A DNA stretch of 6,314 bases from Xanthobacteraceae bacterium (lineage in GTDB: Bacteria > Pseudomonadota > Alphaproteobacteria > Rhizobiales > Xanthobacteraceae). Both the position numbers and the translations under genes were made by a program. How positions within the stretch are numbered: position 1 is the first letter of the stretch; every line of letters begins with the position of its first letter. Positions 5,986 to 6,314 of this stretch are shown piece by piece. Location of the stretch: the NCBI GenBank assembly GCA_030043175.1, contig JASHYD010000111.1, positions 1 to 6,314 on the forward strand. Direction: 5' to 3'. Below the pieces are notes generated by a model. That model did not search any database and had not been told where the DNA came from. It was given only the letters and a program-made list of their open reading frames with translations.

Positions 5986-6314
5986 TACCGTGTGGCGTAC
6001 AGGAACAGCAATACAGCGGCCTGCTCTCGCCTCTCTAGCTTTAGCAAAAACTAGCCTTAAGATTGCCTTTATTCCGGCATGAAAATAATGACATTGTTCT
6101 GGACAAACGGCTCCGACATTACCACATCCCCCTTCTACACCCCAAGGTCGGGGCCGTTTGCGTGCGATCTCCCCTCCATACCTTTCATGGCGGTTCGCGT
6201 TGCCGCCGCCCAAACACAAGCCCCAAGCCTCAGCGGAGCGGCACACCGCGAGAACGACGGGGACAAAATTTCCGCCCGTCGCGCGAGAGACCAAGATTAT
6301 TTCCTCACTGCTTT
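5986..6314. other. About 330 bp with no gene I can support
   Basis: A plus-strand frame is open from ATG 6079 to the window end (78 codons), but it has no ribosome binding site, mixed third-position use and no recognisable motif. A minus-strand frame spanning 5944-6294 is cysteine- and arginine-rich and looks like chance. If a gene is present it would start here and continue beyond the window; I cannot confirm one. No tRNA, IS end or clear promoter is visible. Confidence 0.5.

Noticed and set aside
6079..6314. Plus frame open to the window end
   Set aside because: 78 codons without ribosome binding site, coding bias or recognisable motif; this length can occur by chance.

Overview
The window looks like a high-GC chromosome segment from an alphaproteobacterium. 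I would guess a Bradyrhizobium-like member of the Hyphomicrobiales. The clues are codon use, the style of the small hypothetical proteins and a transposase type I remember as common there. This placement is from memory of families, not from a search. There are no rRNA, tRNA or CRISPR features.

Left part (1-1634): the 3' end of an enolase gene, cut by the window edge, is followed 50 bp later by a class II (GlpX-type) fructose-1,6-bisphosphatase with its own good ribosome binding site. Both point the same way and keep their catalytic residues. They look like an operon for lower and upper gluconeogenesis/Calvin-cycle sugar phosphate flow, probably accessory copies.

Middle part (1635-4313): four same-strand genes of unknown role follow: a 298-residue HEAT-repeat-like protein, a 77-residue protein, a 124-residue helical protein, and a single-pass membrane protein with a periplasmic coiled coil. 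The last three each have a recognisable Shine-Dalgarno sequence. The tail of the membrane protein runs into insertion-sequence DNA and may not be its native C-terminus.

Right part (4215-5436) is degraded mobile DNA. A minus-strand DDE transposase has lost its N-terminus and carries two opposite single-base frameshifts. Next to it is a plus-strand gene for a ~62-residue protein, broken by one frameshift but otherwise readable from start to stop.

The last part (5437-6314) has no long gene. It holds a plus-strand intrinsic terminator facing a near-copy on the minus strand. On the minus strand, a pair of tightly spaced small ORFs (32 and 30 codons) each encode one hydrophobic segment. A 15-bp direct repeat lies upstream of them. 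The final ~330 bp show nothing convincing. The most unusual items are the small membrane ORF pair, the mirrored terminators, and the family resemblance between the intact 77-residue protein and the frameshifted 62-residue one.
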